Source of the DNA: Manihot esculenta
Taxonomy: Eukaryota; Streptophyta; Magnoliopsida; Malpighiales; Euphorbiaceae
DNA: 64,000 nucleotides
Reading direction: 5' to 3'
Assembly (NCBI RefSeq): GCF_001659605.2
Contig: NC_035162.2
Coordinates: 10,187,248 to 10,251,247 of the forward strand
The notes beneath the pieces are model-generated. The model made no database searches. It saw nothing but the letters and a program-made list of their open reading frames with translations, and was not told the DNA's origin. The position numbers were made by a program, and so were the translations under genes. This document shows, piece after piece, positions 40,359 through 51,874 of the stretch (positions within the stretch are counted from its first letter, which is position 1; the number at the start of each line of letters is the position of its first letter).

Positions 40359-41834
40359 ATGAGCTTCAAGATCATCCTCCATCGAAGGGTTCTGCTTCCA
40401 AGACTTCGCAAGCTTTCTGTAAAGTTCAAGCTTCCAAATAACACCACCATGGAATCTGGTGGAGAAGGAGAAGGAGGAGGAGGAGAAGGCAGCGGCAGCT
40501 CTGGCAAACGTGAAAAACATGTCTGTGAGTTTTGTGGCAAGAAGTTTTCTTCTGGGCAGGCATTGGGTGGGCATAAAAAGCATCATCTCAGGATCATGAG
40601 GAATAATAGTAAAAGAACCCAAGAAGAAGAAGAATCTAATATAAAGATCAAGAAAGAAGAACATGGCGGCTCCAAGCGGTGTAGTACCAGCAAAGCAGGT
40701 GATGTGGAGATTGATAGTGATGGAAAACCAATTTGTTATTCTGTTCAAGGCTCTCCAAGGAATCAAATCAATTCAGCTGCGGAAATTGAGGCAGCTGATG
40801 CTCTGTTGATGTTATCTCTCGCACCAAGACATGGACCCAAGACTAGTGGGTATGCAACTACATCGTCGGAAAAGGCCATAAGGACCGAAATTGAGTCCGG
40901 GTCTATTTCTGATCACAATTCTAAAGAAGATGAAGACATTATAAAAGAAACTACTGCGAAGAAGGGAAAGGAAATGAACTATATAAGCAACTTGACAAAT
41001 TCAGAAATTGAGGCAGCTCGTAATCTGTTGTTGTTATCTCGCGCAGGAACATATGGACACGGACATGGACATGAACCTGAGACTAGTGGGTATGCAACTA
41101 CATCGTCGGGAAAGTCCATAAGGACTGAAATTGGATCCGGGTCTGGTTCTGGGATTGGGCCTGATCACGGGTCTAAAGAAGATGAAGACATTACAAAAGA
41201 AACTTGTGGATTGATTACTACGAAGAAGGGAAAGAAAATGAACTATATAAGCAAGTTAAGAAATGCAGAAAGAAAGCCTTGTGAATCCAAATGTAGCAAC
41301 TGTGGTAAATCTTTCCGAAGTAGATCACCATGTCGTTGCAAGAATAACAGCAAAGTCCAGGTGGCAGAATCTGCATTGCCAGATGATGATGCCATTACTG
41401 CCAAAGAAATTCCTGCCTCGAAACCTGATAAAGAAGCAGGAAAGACTGGAGACAATGACTCATACCACCCTGTAGCATCAACGGAAACTTCCTTTCGATG
41501 TGATATTTGTAACAAAACATTCTCTACAGCTCAGGGACTCGGTTGCCACAAAAGAATCCATCGGAAAGCACCAGCTAGACCTCTATTAAATGAAGCAGCT
41601 TTAGCACAAGCAAGTAATAAGGTTGGCTCTAAAACAGCTTCATCGGGAGAAGCAGAAGCTAATCAGGCAGGTCATGGGATATTCGACATTGATCTAAACA
41701 AGCGTTACTTGATGCAGGAAGGAGAAGAAGATAACACTGCTCTAAACAAGCGTTACTTGAGGCAGGAAGGAGAAGAAGATAACATTGATCTAAACAAGCC
41801 TTACTTGATGAAGGAAGGAGAAGAAGATTGGTAA
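40359..41834 (+). CDS. C2H2 zinc-finger protein with two QALGGH-type fingers and C-terminal DLN repeats
   Basis: An intronless 491-aa ORF. Finger 1 (about 56-76), CEFCGKKFSSGQALGGHKKHH, has the plant-specific QALGGH helix. Finger 2 (about 381-401), CDICNKTFSTAQGLGCHKRIH, has the variant AQGLGCH. Between them lies a Cys-rich CSNCGKSFRSRSPCRC that is not a proper finger. Two homologous acidic blocks (about residues 138-212 and 214-300) share EIEAA..LL.LS and TSGYATTSS.K.IRTEI. The C-terminus is three tandem 16-residue units of LNK.YL..EGEED, two of them preceded by D to form DLNK, like the DLN-type EAR repression motif. It is probably a nuclear transcriptional repressor of the ZAT class. A second ATG (codon 31, at 40449) just before the Gly/Glu-rich region is a plausible alternative start, because the first 30 residues look unlike ZAT proteins. 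Confidence 0.85.
   Translation: MSFKIILHRRVLLPRLRKLSVKFKLPNNTTMESGGEGEGGGGEGSGSSGKREKHVCEFCGKKFSSGQALGGHKKHHLRIMRNNSKRTQEEEESNIKIKKEEHGGSKRCSTSKAGDVEIDSDGKPICYSVQGSPRNQINSAAEIEAADALLMLSLAPRHGPKTSGYATTSSEKAIRTEIESGSISDHNSKEDEDIIKETTAKKGKEMNYISNLTNSEIEAARNLLLLSRAGTYGHGHGHEPETSGYATTSSGKSIRTEIGSGSGSGIGPDHGSKEDEDITKETCGLITTKKGKKMNYISKLRNAERKPCESKCSNCGKSFRSRSPCRCKNNSKVQVAESALPDDDAITAKEIPASKPDKEAGKTGDNDSYHPVASTETSFRCDICNKTFSTAQGLGCHKRIHRKAPARPLLNEAALAQASNKVGSKTASSGEAEANQAGHGIFDIDLNKRYLMQEGEEDNTALNKRYLRQEGEEDNIDLNKPYLMKEGEEDW
41694..41831 (+). repeat. In-frame 48-bp tandem repeat (3 copies)
   Basis: Units start at 41694, 41742 and 41790. All three share the word CTAAACAAG and a GAAGGAGAAGAAGAT block, and encode LNK(R/P)YL.(Q/K)EGEED. 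The third unit ends the protein. High similarity suggests recent expansion. Confidence 0.92.
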
Positions 41835-41839
41835 TTATC

Positions 41840-42905
41840 TAACTTGAATGAGGATTCATCATGCAGCCGCTTTTGCTTTACAGCTATTCTTCCATTTAGG
41901 TATAATTTTAAGGTTTTAACACTTGATTTTCGCCATCTTAGTACTGGAATTTAGCCCTCAATTAGAATACATTTCTTATAAGTTAATAGAATTCAATTCA
42001 TAAAAAATTCCTAAAATAATAAAATTCAATTGAATTTATTTATTTTAAACAATTTAATAATAAATTCAACTTATTTTATTTCCTTCAATATTCTTATTAT
42101 TTCTAAACTAAATAAAATTATTTATATATATTTTATAAATAATAATAATTTTTATCACATTGAAATTTTTTAACACTATTATTAATATTTTCACAATATT
42201 TAGAATTTTAACTTTACATAAATCTTTTATGTTAAAAAATATAAATTAAGATGGACTATTTTTTAAAAATTAACAAAATAGTATTAAAAAATTCTTAATA
42301 TCAATTATAAAGCACTAAATATTAATACTTAATATTATATAAATTAAATTCTAAACAGATTATTAATTAAAAAAAGAAATTCAATTTTAGGATTAATATT
42401 AAGCTCTATCATAAGTAATATGTATCCTTCTCTTATTTTCAGGTGAAAAGATATAGATGGGTTAAAAGCTTATGGAGGCAAGAATGGATACATCTGAAAA
42501 TCAAGAATTACATATTACTTCATGTCTTTTCCCATTCAGCTTAATTGGTTCATAAACCAAGTCATTTTAATCTGCTTAATTTTTCTGCATTCAGCTATGG
42601 GCTATTTGATTGATGTTATAGGCCCCTAGAAAAGTTTTTTTCAGATTTATGTTCTTTGTAGAATTTAAAATTTTATTAGATAGGAATTAATTAATATTGA
42701 GTGGCTTTCGGAAATTCTTGTACGCATCCCAATATGAAATTCATGTTATCTAATTTTTATTTTAAAAAAAAATTATTAACTGAACGTATAAATTAACTTA
42801 TATATTTAGATGAAAATAAAGAGATATTCATAATTAACGCTTCTTAATGTATTTCTTTAAATTTTTCTCAAATTAATATGATTAGGTTGTTTTCATTTTT
42901 TTTAA
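41840..42905. other. AT-rich spacer, no gene seen
   Basis: Downstream of the zinc-finger gene. A short stretch at 42430-42660 has more normal composition and could be part of a 3' untranslated exon, with an acceptor-like TTATTTTCAG at about 42441. Otherwise AT-rich and featureless. Confidence 0.35.
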
Positions 42906-42909
42906 ACTT

Positions 42910-43502
42910 GGGAGATTTATTATTTAATCTCTGAATATTATTATTATTAACAAGCCAATCTCTATATATTTTAAAATTTATTAAAATATTCTTATCTTTT
43001 ATCTTTATCAACAAAATAGTTTTTCGCCCTATTAAAAATATAGTAAAAGATTAAATTACCCTTTTCTTTCTTTTTTTTTTGAGTGACTATTTTGTTGATA
43101 GAAAAAATAAAGATATTTTAATAAATTTAAAAAAAATAAAAAAATTTTAATAAAATTTTGAAAATATAGGGACTGACTTGTTAATGATAGCACTATTTTA
43201 TTGATAAAGAGAAAAAATAAGAATATTTTAATAGATTTAAAAAAATAAAAAAGTTTTAATAAATTTTTAAAAATATAAAGACCAATGATAATAGTCAAAA
43301 ACTAAATAAAAAATTTTATTTAAGAGCAAAATTGGGTTTTAAAATTTTTTTCTTTCGTTCTTCAAATATTTTTAATGGAAAAGAGGATAGAAAGATTATT
43401 TTATTGATGAAAAAAAATAAAAATATTTTAATAGATTTTTGAAAATGTAGGGACTAACTTATTAGTAATGAAAATATTCAGGAATCAAATAGTAAATCTC
43501 CC
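42910..43502. mobile_element. Mutator-type MITE (593 bp) with 9-bp target duplication
   Basis: The 5' end GGGAGATTTATTATTTAATC and the complement of the 3' end, GGGAGATTTACTATTTGATT, form terminal inverted repeats that match at most positions over about 30 bp. Flanking 9-mers are TTTAAACTT (42901-42909) and TTTAAATTT (43503-43511), with one mismatch. A 9-bp duplication is typical of Mutator-like elements. It has no coding capacity. Two internal segments are near-duplicates, suggesting a rearranged or nested element. Confidence 0.7.
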
Positions 43503-43659
43503 TTTAAATTTTTTGAACTAATAACAAAATAAAATTAAATCTTACTCCACTATAGTAGACATCTAAAACAACTCGTGCTATTTTTTTATTTAAAAGAAAA
43601 TATCAATATTTTTATTGGGAGATATACAATAATATATCTTAATTATATATATTAAGAGT

Positions 43660-44580
43660 TATGAAAATATAAAAAATGTGGATATAGATGCTAGATATCT
43701 TTGGTGCCATGAAGATGAAAGTATCGATCATATTTTATTGTATTATCCTATGTTCAAGGAAGTTTGGAGGTTAGGGGGAGTAGGAGATAATTCTTTTAAT
43801 TTTTTACTACAGATTTTAAAATTTCAAGACAAGATTCGAAAAATTTTTGTAGAACTAAGTGCAAGATTTTAATGATCTGTGCATGGAGATTATGATCAGC
43901 AAGAAACTCATTATTATGGAACCAAGTGCAAAATTCAGCAGTTCACTTTATAGAAAACGTCATGCATCATATATTGGATTGGAAAACTGCTCAATGTGCT
44001 GGTACTTTGCATGAAAATACCATTGCTGCTTTATATTAGACATGAACTTGTTTTATTCCTCTAACCTTGCTCGTAATCCTAAAGCCATTTCTCTCCAAAA
44101 TCATGCATTATTTTTAAATTTGGACAATTTCAGTTGGCTTTATCGATGGGATTTTGTTTCAAGTTCAAGATTTTATTGGCTACGGTTTTGTTATGTAAAA
44201 CTTTTAGAGTATATTTTAACGTGGTGTTTCTAGTTTCTTGAAAGGTAATAGTACGCCGGTAATTGTTGAAGTTTTAACTCTCTGTCACTGTTTGCTCTTT
44301 GCGACGGAATTTTTGCTTTATAATGGCTGCATTTCTTAGGGACTGTTTACAGGTAGTTCAAACTCTTCGATATATACATTTAGACATTTCTGAATTGGGT
44401 TTGATTTTGAATGATTGTAAATCTTTGTTAATTCTAAAATTGATATTTCTGTTAAATGTGTTTGTCGTCGTACCACTCCAACTGTTCATATCTTAGTTAG
44501 ACAATCTATTAAGAATGATCGTTTCTATTTGGATGATATCCCTCATTGTTTGGTGAAATTTTATTAATAGAATACGTAGT
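43660..44580 (+). pseudogene. LINE (non-LTR retrotransposon) relic: zinc-binding region and RNase H
   Basis: Successive frames read parts of the C-terminus of a plant LINE/RNase H-type protein. These are LWCHEDESIDHILLYYPMFKEVWR (zf-RVT type, about 43695-43775), CAWRL-stop-SARNSLLWNQVQNSAVHFIENVMHHILDWK (about 43877-43990, with TGA where Trp is usual), then DCLQVVQTLRY...DISELGLILNDCKSLL (RNase H, about 44340-44430). A tail like RRTTPTVHILVRQSIKNDRFYLDDIP follows (about 44470-44545). Stops and frameshifts abound, so it is a dead relic. The reverse transcriptase part is not present. Confidence 0.75.
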
Positions 44581-44984
44581 TTTACTTAAAAAATATAAAA
44601 AATTTAATTATCAACATTAATTTTTTTTAATTATATTGAAAAAATACTTTTTTCATACGTTTAAATATATATATTTTCTCAATATAATATACAATTAAAA
44701 ATTAAAAAGAGTTTCATCCAAAAATCAATTTGATTTGGTTTGATTAGATTAGATTAGAAAAGAAAAAAGTAAGGACTCATTTACTTAAATGAAATAATTT
44801 TGCGCAAAGGCAACTTCTGACTTGCGTCCACAAATGATGGAAGGATGGCCCACGTTATCTTGACACTTTAAACTAATTTTACCCCTCAAATTCTTTCAAC
44901 TGTTTCCTGACTTTTTCAGGTTTCTCCATTCTCAGATAGACAGAGTCTCAGGGCACAGCCACAAGACTGCCAGAGAGAAAAACA

Positions 44985-47900
44985 ATGGCTATGTCTTTCT
45001 CTTCTTTACAATTTCCTACCATTTCAATCCCTTGTAGAAAGTACAAATTCTTGCACATTCCTCCCTTTCATCGTCAATCCTCAAAATCAAAAAGCTCATT
45101 CCACCTCTGCCACCGCCCATTCTCGAGCCACTCTTCAACAATCTTTCGTTGCCAGGCTCAAAAGCAGCAAGAATATCAAGTTGAAAGGCTATTTTCCAAC
45201 CTTAACCAAGCCACTCTTAAGAGAGAGCCTGGTACTCAATTTCCTCACCTTCAATATATATATTTTAAATTTTTTTTATATGGGATCTCAGATGGACGTA
45301 AATATATCTGATTACTCAATCAGGCTAGGCATGGTTTTTGGAAAAAGTTGCTTTTTGTATCTGATTAACCTTGACATTCTACAAGACTAATGGATTGTTG
45401 ATCCAATGGGCTCTCATTAATTTACATATGCTTGCTCCTTTATTTACTGCAGAATCTTATGAAATTCTTCTCTTGTTTTCTCTTTCACCAGGAAGTTTAT
45501 CTAGTGCAATTTTTCTGGTCGCGGGTACAACGGTATCCATTCTGCTTTTATTATTATTAGTATTATTGTTGTTGTTGTTGTTAATGAATGTGATTAATTG
45601 AATCACCAGGTAGGTGCTGGGATCCTAGCAATTCCTGCTGTTACTGAAGAATCTGGATTTTTGGCCTCTGCAGTGGCTTGCATCGTTTGTTGGATATTTA
45701 TGGTATAAATTTCGGCAATTTTTTACGAGTTAACCTTTCATGCTAATTCTTAATAAGTTTGTATCTTGATTTCCGTCATCCTTGAAAATTTGCCATGTCT
45801 TGAGATAGACTAAATTATGGGTTAAGAGCTACATTGCATGATCCGTTCGAGGGCTTCCAAAGCGAGTAGCTAATGAAGCACTGAAGCTGGATAATTGATT
45901 GGCGAGGGGTTGGGAGTCTACCATTGGGTTAACTACTATGACCTAAACGGGGGAAATTGCTGAGGTTATTATGTAGGAAATAACTATACACCAAAGCAAT
46001 TGTTTATACATGAAGTCAATTTGACGTCAATTACCAGACTACTTATAGAGCCAGCTGAGCTCGTTGTGTTGAATTCTTAAGCATTCAGAGCAGCTTTTAG
46101 CTTTATTATTATTATTATTATTATTATATTGCTTTACTGTAAGTTCAGCTTTTAAACTACTGTGCAGGTTGTTACTGGACTACTCATTGCTGAAGTAAAT
46201 GTGAACACAATGTGTGAATTGGGTTCTGGGGGAGTATCCTTGGTAATTATGTTAAGATTTTCTTGATGTTCATTAATTTTGAATTAGTTTCTTATGAAGT
46301 GAATTTACAACTTTTTAATTTTTAATTTTGTTTTTGCTGGTGTGTTATATGTGGCTAATACCTTCTGTTTTCCCTGTGATTGATGTCAGGTGTCAATGGC
46401 CAGAAGAACTCTTGGGACAGTTGGGGTTCAAATTGCATGGTAGGCTGACAAGTCATTTGGCCTGTCCCTTCCAATGGCAGATTAAAAAAAAACATTAAAT
46501 GTGAAAATACGGTTTTAGGCATATTACTCCTTCCAAGAAACTTGTCATAATTTTGGAAGAAGTTCTATGAAAATGGGCTCTGTTATGACCAGTGACAAAA
46601 CAAGTCATGCAATTTTCCAATTGCATGATAGTTTCCTGAGTCCTCAAGACATCAAAACAATTTATACATTTAATTATTCATGTTTAGCAAGAAAGCTTCA
46701 ATTCTGCTTTAGAATAACATAATTTGCTTACAGATCTGCTACTGCTGATTCATTACTAAGATTGCCGTTGCATTTCAAGTTTTCAACAAAATGGATCAGA
46801 CATACTTTTGCATATTGGTCTCATAATCTCGAAGTTTCAAATGTTTATAGTTATTTCCATCTTAATTATTTTGGTGGAAAATGACCTTGCTGTTGCATAA
46901 TTTTCTTGTGCATTTTTTTTCCTTGAATTGTGACAATCATTCTGTTGTACATTTGTCTTGCAGTTGGACGTACATTTTTATCCATTATGCCCTTCTAGTT
47001 GCCTATGTGGCTCGTTCTTCAGAAATTTTGACAAACTTTCTTGGCATTCCATTGTACGAACCATAATTTTAATAATTCTAAGTGCCCAAGTAATGCATAT
47101 TTGTGAATCTGAATTTGCAGCCTTATCTGTATTTCTTGTGGATCGTATTTTGGGGAATGACTCATTGTAATTTGCAGATGGGAAAGCGCAGCATTGTTTT
47201 CTTTGGTTTTTGGAGGCATATGCTACTTTGGAAGGTTAGTGTTGCTTTCTGAAATATTCTTTGTTCGATGACTTGGTAGTATTTGTATTAGCTATGCTGT
47301 GAACAATAGGCATTATCTGAACGAGTATATTTTACATATCAAATTTTAATTATGTACCACAATTGAACGCCTCTCTCTTTCTCATTAATTAAGTGAAGAA
47401 AAGTTAACTTTACACTTCTCTTAATTTGCAGTCAGCGCTTCATTGGTGGTGTTAATGGTGTTCTAGTACTTGGAATAATTATTTCTTTCACAGCTCTTGT
47501 GGTAATTCTCTCACTTGATGAAAAATACATTTTTATTTTTCAATCATCCTGGTATTATTATAAACTCTACTTGGGTTTTATCCGATAATCTTTTTAGAAA
47601 AAATTATTATTTAATCTCTATAACATGGAAAAACTCATTAGTTAACTTTTCAATTTTGAAAATATATTAAAATGTCATTCACGTTTTAAAAAATTTATTA
47701 GTTAGTTTCTCCATTAATTTTACTGTTAAATATTTTACTATTTAGTCTCTGTAGTTTTGCAAAACTTATTAATTGGTTCTTTAGATTTTTAAAAAATTTA
47801 CTAATTAGTTCTTCCGTATCAGAAAAATTTAAGACTTTTTTATAATATTTAATGGTTAAAATTAACGGAGAGACTAACTTTTAAAATATCAAAACATTTT

Positions 47901-50900
47901 AATGCATTTTTTAAAATTGAGAGGCTAACTAATGAGTTTTTCTGTACCATAAAGACTAAATAGTAATTTTGCAATCTTTTTATCCCGTGGCTAAGCTATA
48001 CCAAGGAGGACAGTTTCCTCCCATTCTTTCCTCCCATTCCATAAACCCCCTGATTCACCATTATGGTTTGGACTTGAGACTTCGAATTGGAGACCCCATT
48101 CACTTAGTTCCCCCTTGGGAACTTAAATTAGCATGCTACTAGGAACTTAATTACTCAAATGACATTAGTTTCCTGGGAACAATGGGTGATGTTCACATGT
48201 GAAAATACTGTTGAACTGAATTATGTTTTTTTTTTTGCTTTTTTTTTTGGGGGGGGGGGGGGAGAGAGAGAGAGAGAGACTACAGTACTTCTACCAAACC
48301 CATACATATTTTTGCCAACTGTTTCTCTTGTGAAAAGAGAAGGATACTTGACATTCAAACTGGGAATTCTTTTTACTTACAGATTCTGTACCCATTCCCG
48401 CTGTAGAGTGGAGTAGTTACTCTATGGACTTTGGAGATACTACATTTGTTATAAAAGTGCTAATGTAAAGTTAACTCAAATTGCACCTGAAACATTGGAT
48501 TTGAGAAATTGACCTTTTTAAGCCTTCCAACAATCTTACAGACTAAACTTCCCCCAAGTAGGAGTCAAGGACATTAAGAAAGACCACTTATGAGGAGTAC
48601 CAACTTTAGCATGAACCCATTCTGCAGGGAATGAGAGTTTTCTTGGATAGTTAAACATGCAAGTCTATGCGGAGTCTATGCTACAATGCAAAGGCTTGCA
48701 TGCAAGCAAGAATGTTGTGCCTAGAACAATTCTTCTTCTTCTTCACGTTTCCTCTATGGATATTTAGAAAATAAGAAAACTGCAATCAAGAAATGAACAA
48801 AATTACCTTTTTCATTTTCAATTAGTTTTATGTTCTGGTGTTTCATTGCATATTACATTAAATAGACATTAAACTTTTGTTTCTTAGGCAGTGGCCAGTG
48901 GAGGGCTGCAACTAGATGCTCTTTTGAAAGCCAACTTTGAAGCTGTTCCTATGAGTATACCCATAATTGCACTTTCATTTGTTTATCAGGTAACTTCACA
49001 AGCCTAAAGAAATTTGATATGGAAGTAGTTGTGACATCCTTATCTGCTTTGTTCAGAATGTAGTACCTGTTCTTTGCACGAACCTTGAAGGAAACATTTC
49101 AAAAGTAAGGTGATAGATCTTATCATCACGATTTTGCTTGATATTAAGCGCACGATGGCTGTAATATTTATCATTGACCTTATTTGCATTATCACTATGA
49201 TTGCATCTCTGCCTGCTAATATTTTGAACCCATTTGTGGATGGTTCTTAATATAGATTGTGAAGAAGTTAAAAGGACAATGTTAGGTAGCAGAATCTCAC
49301 CATTCTCTCTGCATCCCTTTTGCACAAAACATCCATCATATCCAGGGCCTTCTTTAGGTGTATAACAAGTCTCCTAATATGACTCACTCTAGCTCAACAT
49401 TCTTATCTGTGGAGTTACTCCTCTTTGAGATAGAAAACTTGGAACCTTAAGCATATCGATGCTTCAGGACATATTTAGCGGTTTCGGTGGTTGTTTTGAA
49501 AAGGACAAGCTAACCAAGCTATACTTCTGCTTTAGTTTGTCACTGAGGTTATTTAGTCAATTAGCATTGGCAGTCATAAGAAGCAGACGGCAGATGAGAA
49601 CTTTTAAATGCTATTTGTTTGTTTGCTAAAGAGGGTGATTGAAGTTTGTAGCAAACTTGGTAAAGGCCCAGTTTTACATGATGATGTATACTTATATATT
49701 ATTGATAGATGAGCTTCCTTGCTTCAGATTCTTAGCTCAGATTAGGTTGACCACTATTGGGCTGCAATTCACATCCCAATCTCTCATCAACTCGGCAAAT
49801 GAACTATTGTCACATATTATTCGAGCCATTATATAGTCAGTACAAGAACATTGTAGGTTGTGCAAACAAGACAGGTTACCGTCGTAGCCTCTACCATGTG
49901 TAGATGTGCCCATGGAAGACTGATTAAATTACCTTCCATGGCATCTCTCTCGCTGTTAACTGCCCTGACTTTATTATCATAATTTGATAATGGGAGTTTT
50001 AATGCTTTCTCCACTTATATGTCTTGTTCGTATTGTTATTTTGTACTATTATTTTTCCTGGGAAAATACATCTGCAATGTATGCATATATATATATCATC
50101 AGAATGTCTATTTTCAGGGCTGCAATTGTTCTGGGCACTGCTATACCTCTGGGCTTGTTTCTTGTATGGAATGGTGTTATTCTAGGATCAATTCCGAATT
50201 CAGAGATGGCTGATAAGATGATTGATCCACTACAACAGTTGAAATCTACCAATGGTGTTGTGGGGGTAAGTTTGTTCCGGCAAATTGCTAAATCTCTAAA
50301 CGTCAAACTCCTAGATGATATACAAGTTAAACGAGGAAATTAAAATAACGCCTTGTTTTTCTTTTCCTGGTTTGATTCTGCAGCCAATAGTTGAGGTATT
50401 CTCACTACTTGCAATTGCAACATCTTATATTGGATTCATTTTGGGGCTTGCTGACTTCCTTGCTGATTGTGAGCGTTTAACCTAGCTATTATAGGCTTTT
50501 TCTTACATTTTTTTATCAATATTTCATTTTTTTTTCCTTAAGAGAATTTAATAACTAGTATCTTTTGTTTCCTTGATTTTGTCATTATTCTCAACTGCAA
50601 ATGAGTTGTTTGAGTGGATCTTTATATATATATTTTTTTCTGTGGTATTCAGTGTTAAAACTCCCAGCTAATCAGAGCAGCCCTCTACCCTACATCTTGA
50701 CTCTGTTTCCACCATTGGTATTAGCATTGCTGGACCCCGAAATATTTTTCAAAGCCTTGGATTTTGCAGGAACATATGGTGGTAAGCAAGTAAAGTGCTT
50801 TTCTCTTATATAAGTCCTCAACTCAAAGTCCTCTCCGCCCTATAAACTGTTTTCTTCTGTTTCCCGAGTGAAGTTTGGATTTACAGGATGTTATATATGA

Positions 50901-51144
50901 TTGTTCATACAAGTTTAGTCAAGCCACAACTAACTTGTTAACTGGTTCATATGTTGTCCTAGTTTTGGTGCTCTTTGGGATTTTTCCGGCCGCAATGGCT
51001 TGGTCAGACAGGTATTCAAGTTCATCATCAACTGTAAAACTGCCGCAGCTAGTTCCTGGTGGAAGAATAACCCTTTCTTTAGTGATGGGAGGTGCAGGAT
51101 ACATCATTCTTTCAGAATTACGGCAGAATTTTGGGCTCTCTTAA
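44985..51144 (+). CDS. Plastid-targeted tryptophan/tyrosine permease-family transporter
   Basis: Coding exons 44985-45231, 45492-45532, 45610-45702, 46168-46242, 46390-46439, 46964-47053, 47178-47234, 47432-47501, 48888-48989, 49057-49109, 50118-50265, 50384-50468, 50653-50781 and 50963-51144 join in phase into 473 aa. The first about 70 residues are Ser-, Lys- and His-rich with few acids, as in a chloroplast transit peptide. The rest is a chain of about ten or eleven hydrophobic helices. These include SLSSAIFLVAGTTVGAGILAIPAVTEESGF, the GAGIL entry motif of the aromatic amino acid permease family (bacterial TyrP/Mtr), and later PIIALSFVYQNVVPVLCTNLEGNISKVRAAIVLGTAIPL. The family is an aromatic amino acid:H+ symporter in bacteria, and the plant substrate is not established. 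For exon 10 the donor at 49110 is chosen over an earlier GTAAGG at 49105, because only it keeps the frame and gives ISKVRAAIVLG. Intron 8 carries a MITE. Confidence 0.9.
46099..46127 (+). repeat. (TTA)n microsatellite
   Basis: About nine ATT/TTA units in intron 3 of the transporter gene, about 40 bp before the acceptor of exon 4. Confidence 0.85.
47596..47972. mobile_element. Mutator-type MITE (377 bp) in transporter intron 8, 9-bp target duplication
   Basis: Flanked by perfect 9-bp direct repeats AATCTTTTT at 47587-47595 and 47973-47981. The first about 75 bp and the complement of the last about 75 bp align with few changes, for example a shared GAAAAACTCATTAGTTA block. No ORF is present. 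The 9-bp duplication and long terminal inverted repeats fit a Mutator-derived MITE. It lies within intron 8 (47502-48887) and leaves the exons intact. Confidence 0.85.
48222..48280 (+). repeat. Homopolymer and (GA)n low-complexity run
   Basis: A poly-T tract, C, poly-T, about 14 G and then about 9 GA units in intron 8 of the transporter gene. Exact lengths of such runs are prone to assembly error. Confidence 0.85.
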
Positions 51145-51874
51145 TTATCAAGAACATAAACTCTTTTTATGGCTTAAAATTATGTTTATCCTTTTGAGTC
51201 TCATCATAGAATTTCTTGTATTCTTCCTGCATTTCCTCTACTTAATTCATAGATCATATTGAAGATGTAGTGTTTCTGGATCAAGAGTTTAGTGGTTGAA
51301 TTCTTTACTTATCTATGTAGGAAGTTTTCATTGCTTGTATTATATTACTGAAATTCAAACAGGCACATTTTTATAGCATGAAAATCCAGAAAGCAATTAG
51401 AGGTGATCAAAGCATCAGTGTGAATGTCAGTCCATAGTTTAGCAGTAGAACAACTATCCATCAAAGCATAACAAAATCATCCATTTAGCATTTTTAGTGC
51501 AGTGATGTAACAAGAGGAGAAAAAGAAAGAAGGAAAAGCTAGCATTTTTGGCGAAGATTGCAACTCTTGATAATGAATAATGAAAACCTCATACATACAA
51601 GAAGTTATAAAAATGTATAATATCAGTTTTTTTTATAAAAATAATGTAAATTTTATTAATATATTTAACTTTTTAGAATTTTCATTCAATTATAAAAATC
51701 AGTAAAATTATCTTAAAATAATTAAAATTTATTGATATTATATTATAAAAATATAATTTGTAAGTGTACAATAATGGTATACTAGTGTGTTGTACGCTGA
51801 TTCTTTTCTTTCCACTCTATCACTCGCCACCAAAAGCTAAAACCCCAGCTCTCTATCTTCTTTAACGGTCTCTA
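51145..51874. other. Spacer between transporter and NOA1
   Basis: 3' untranslated sequence of the transporter, then an AT-rich stretch (51600-51770) and the NOA1 promoter and leader. No ORF and no clear TATA element were assigned. Confidence 0.45.
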
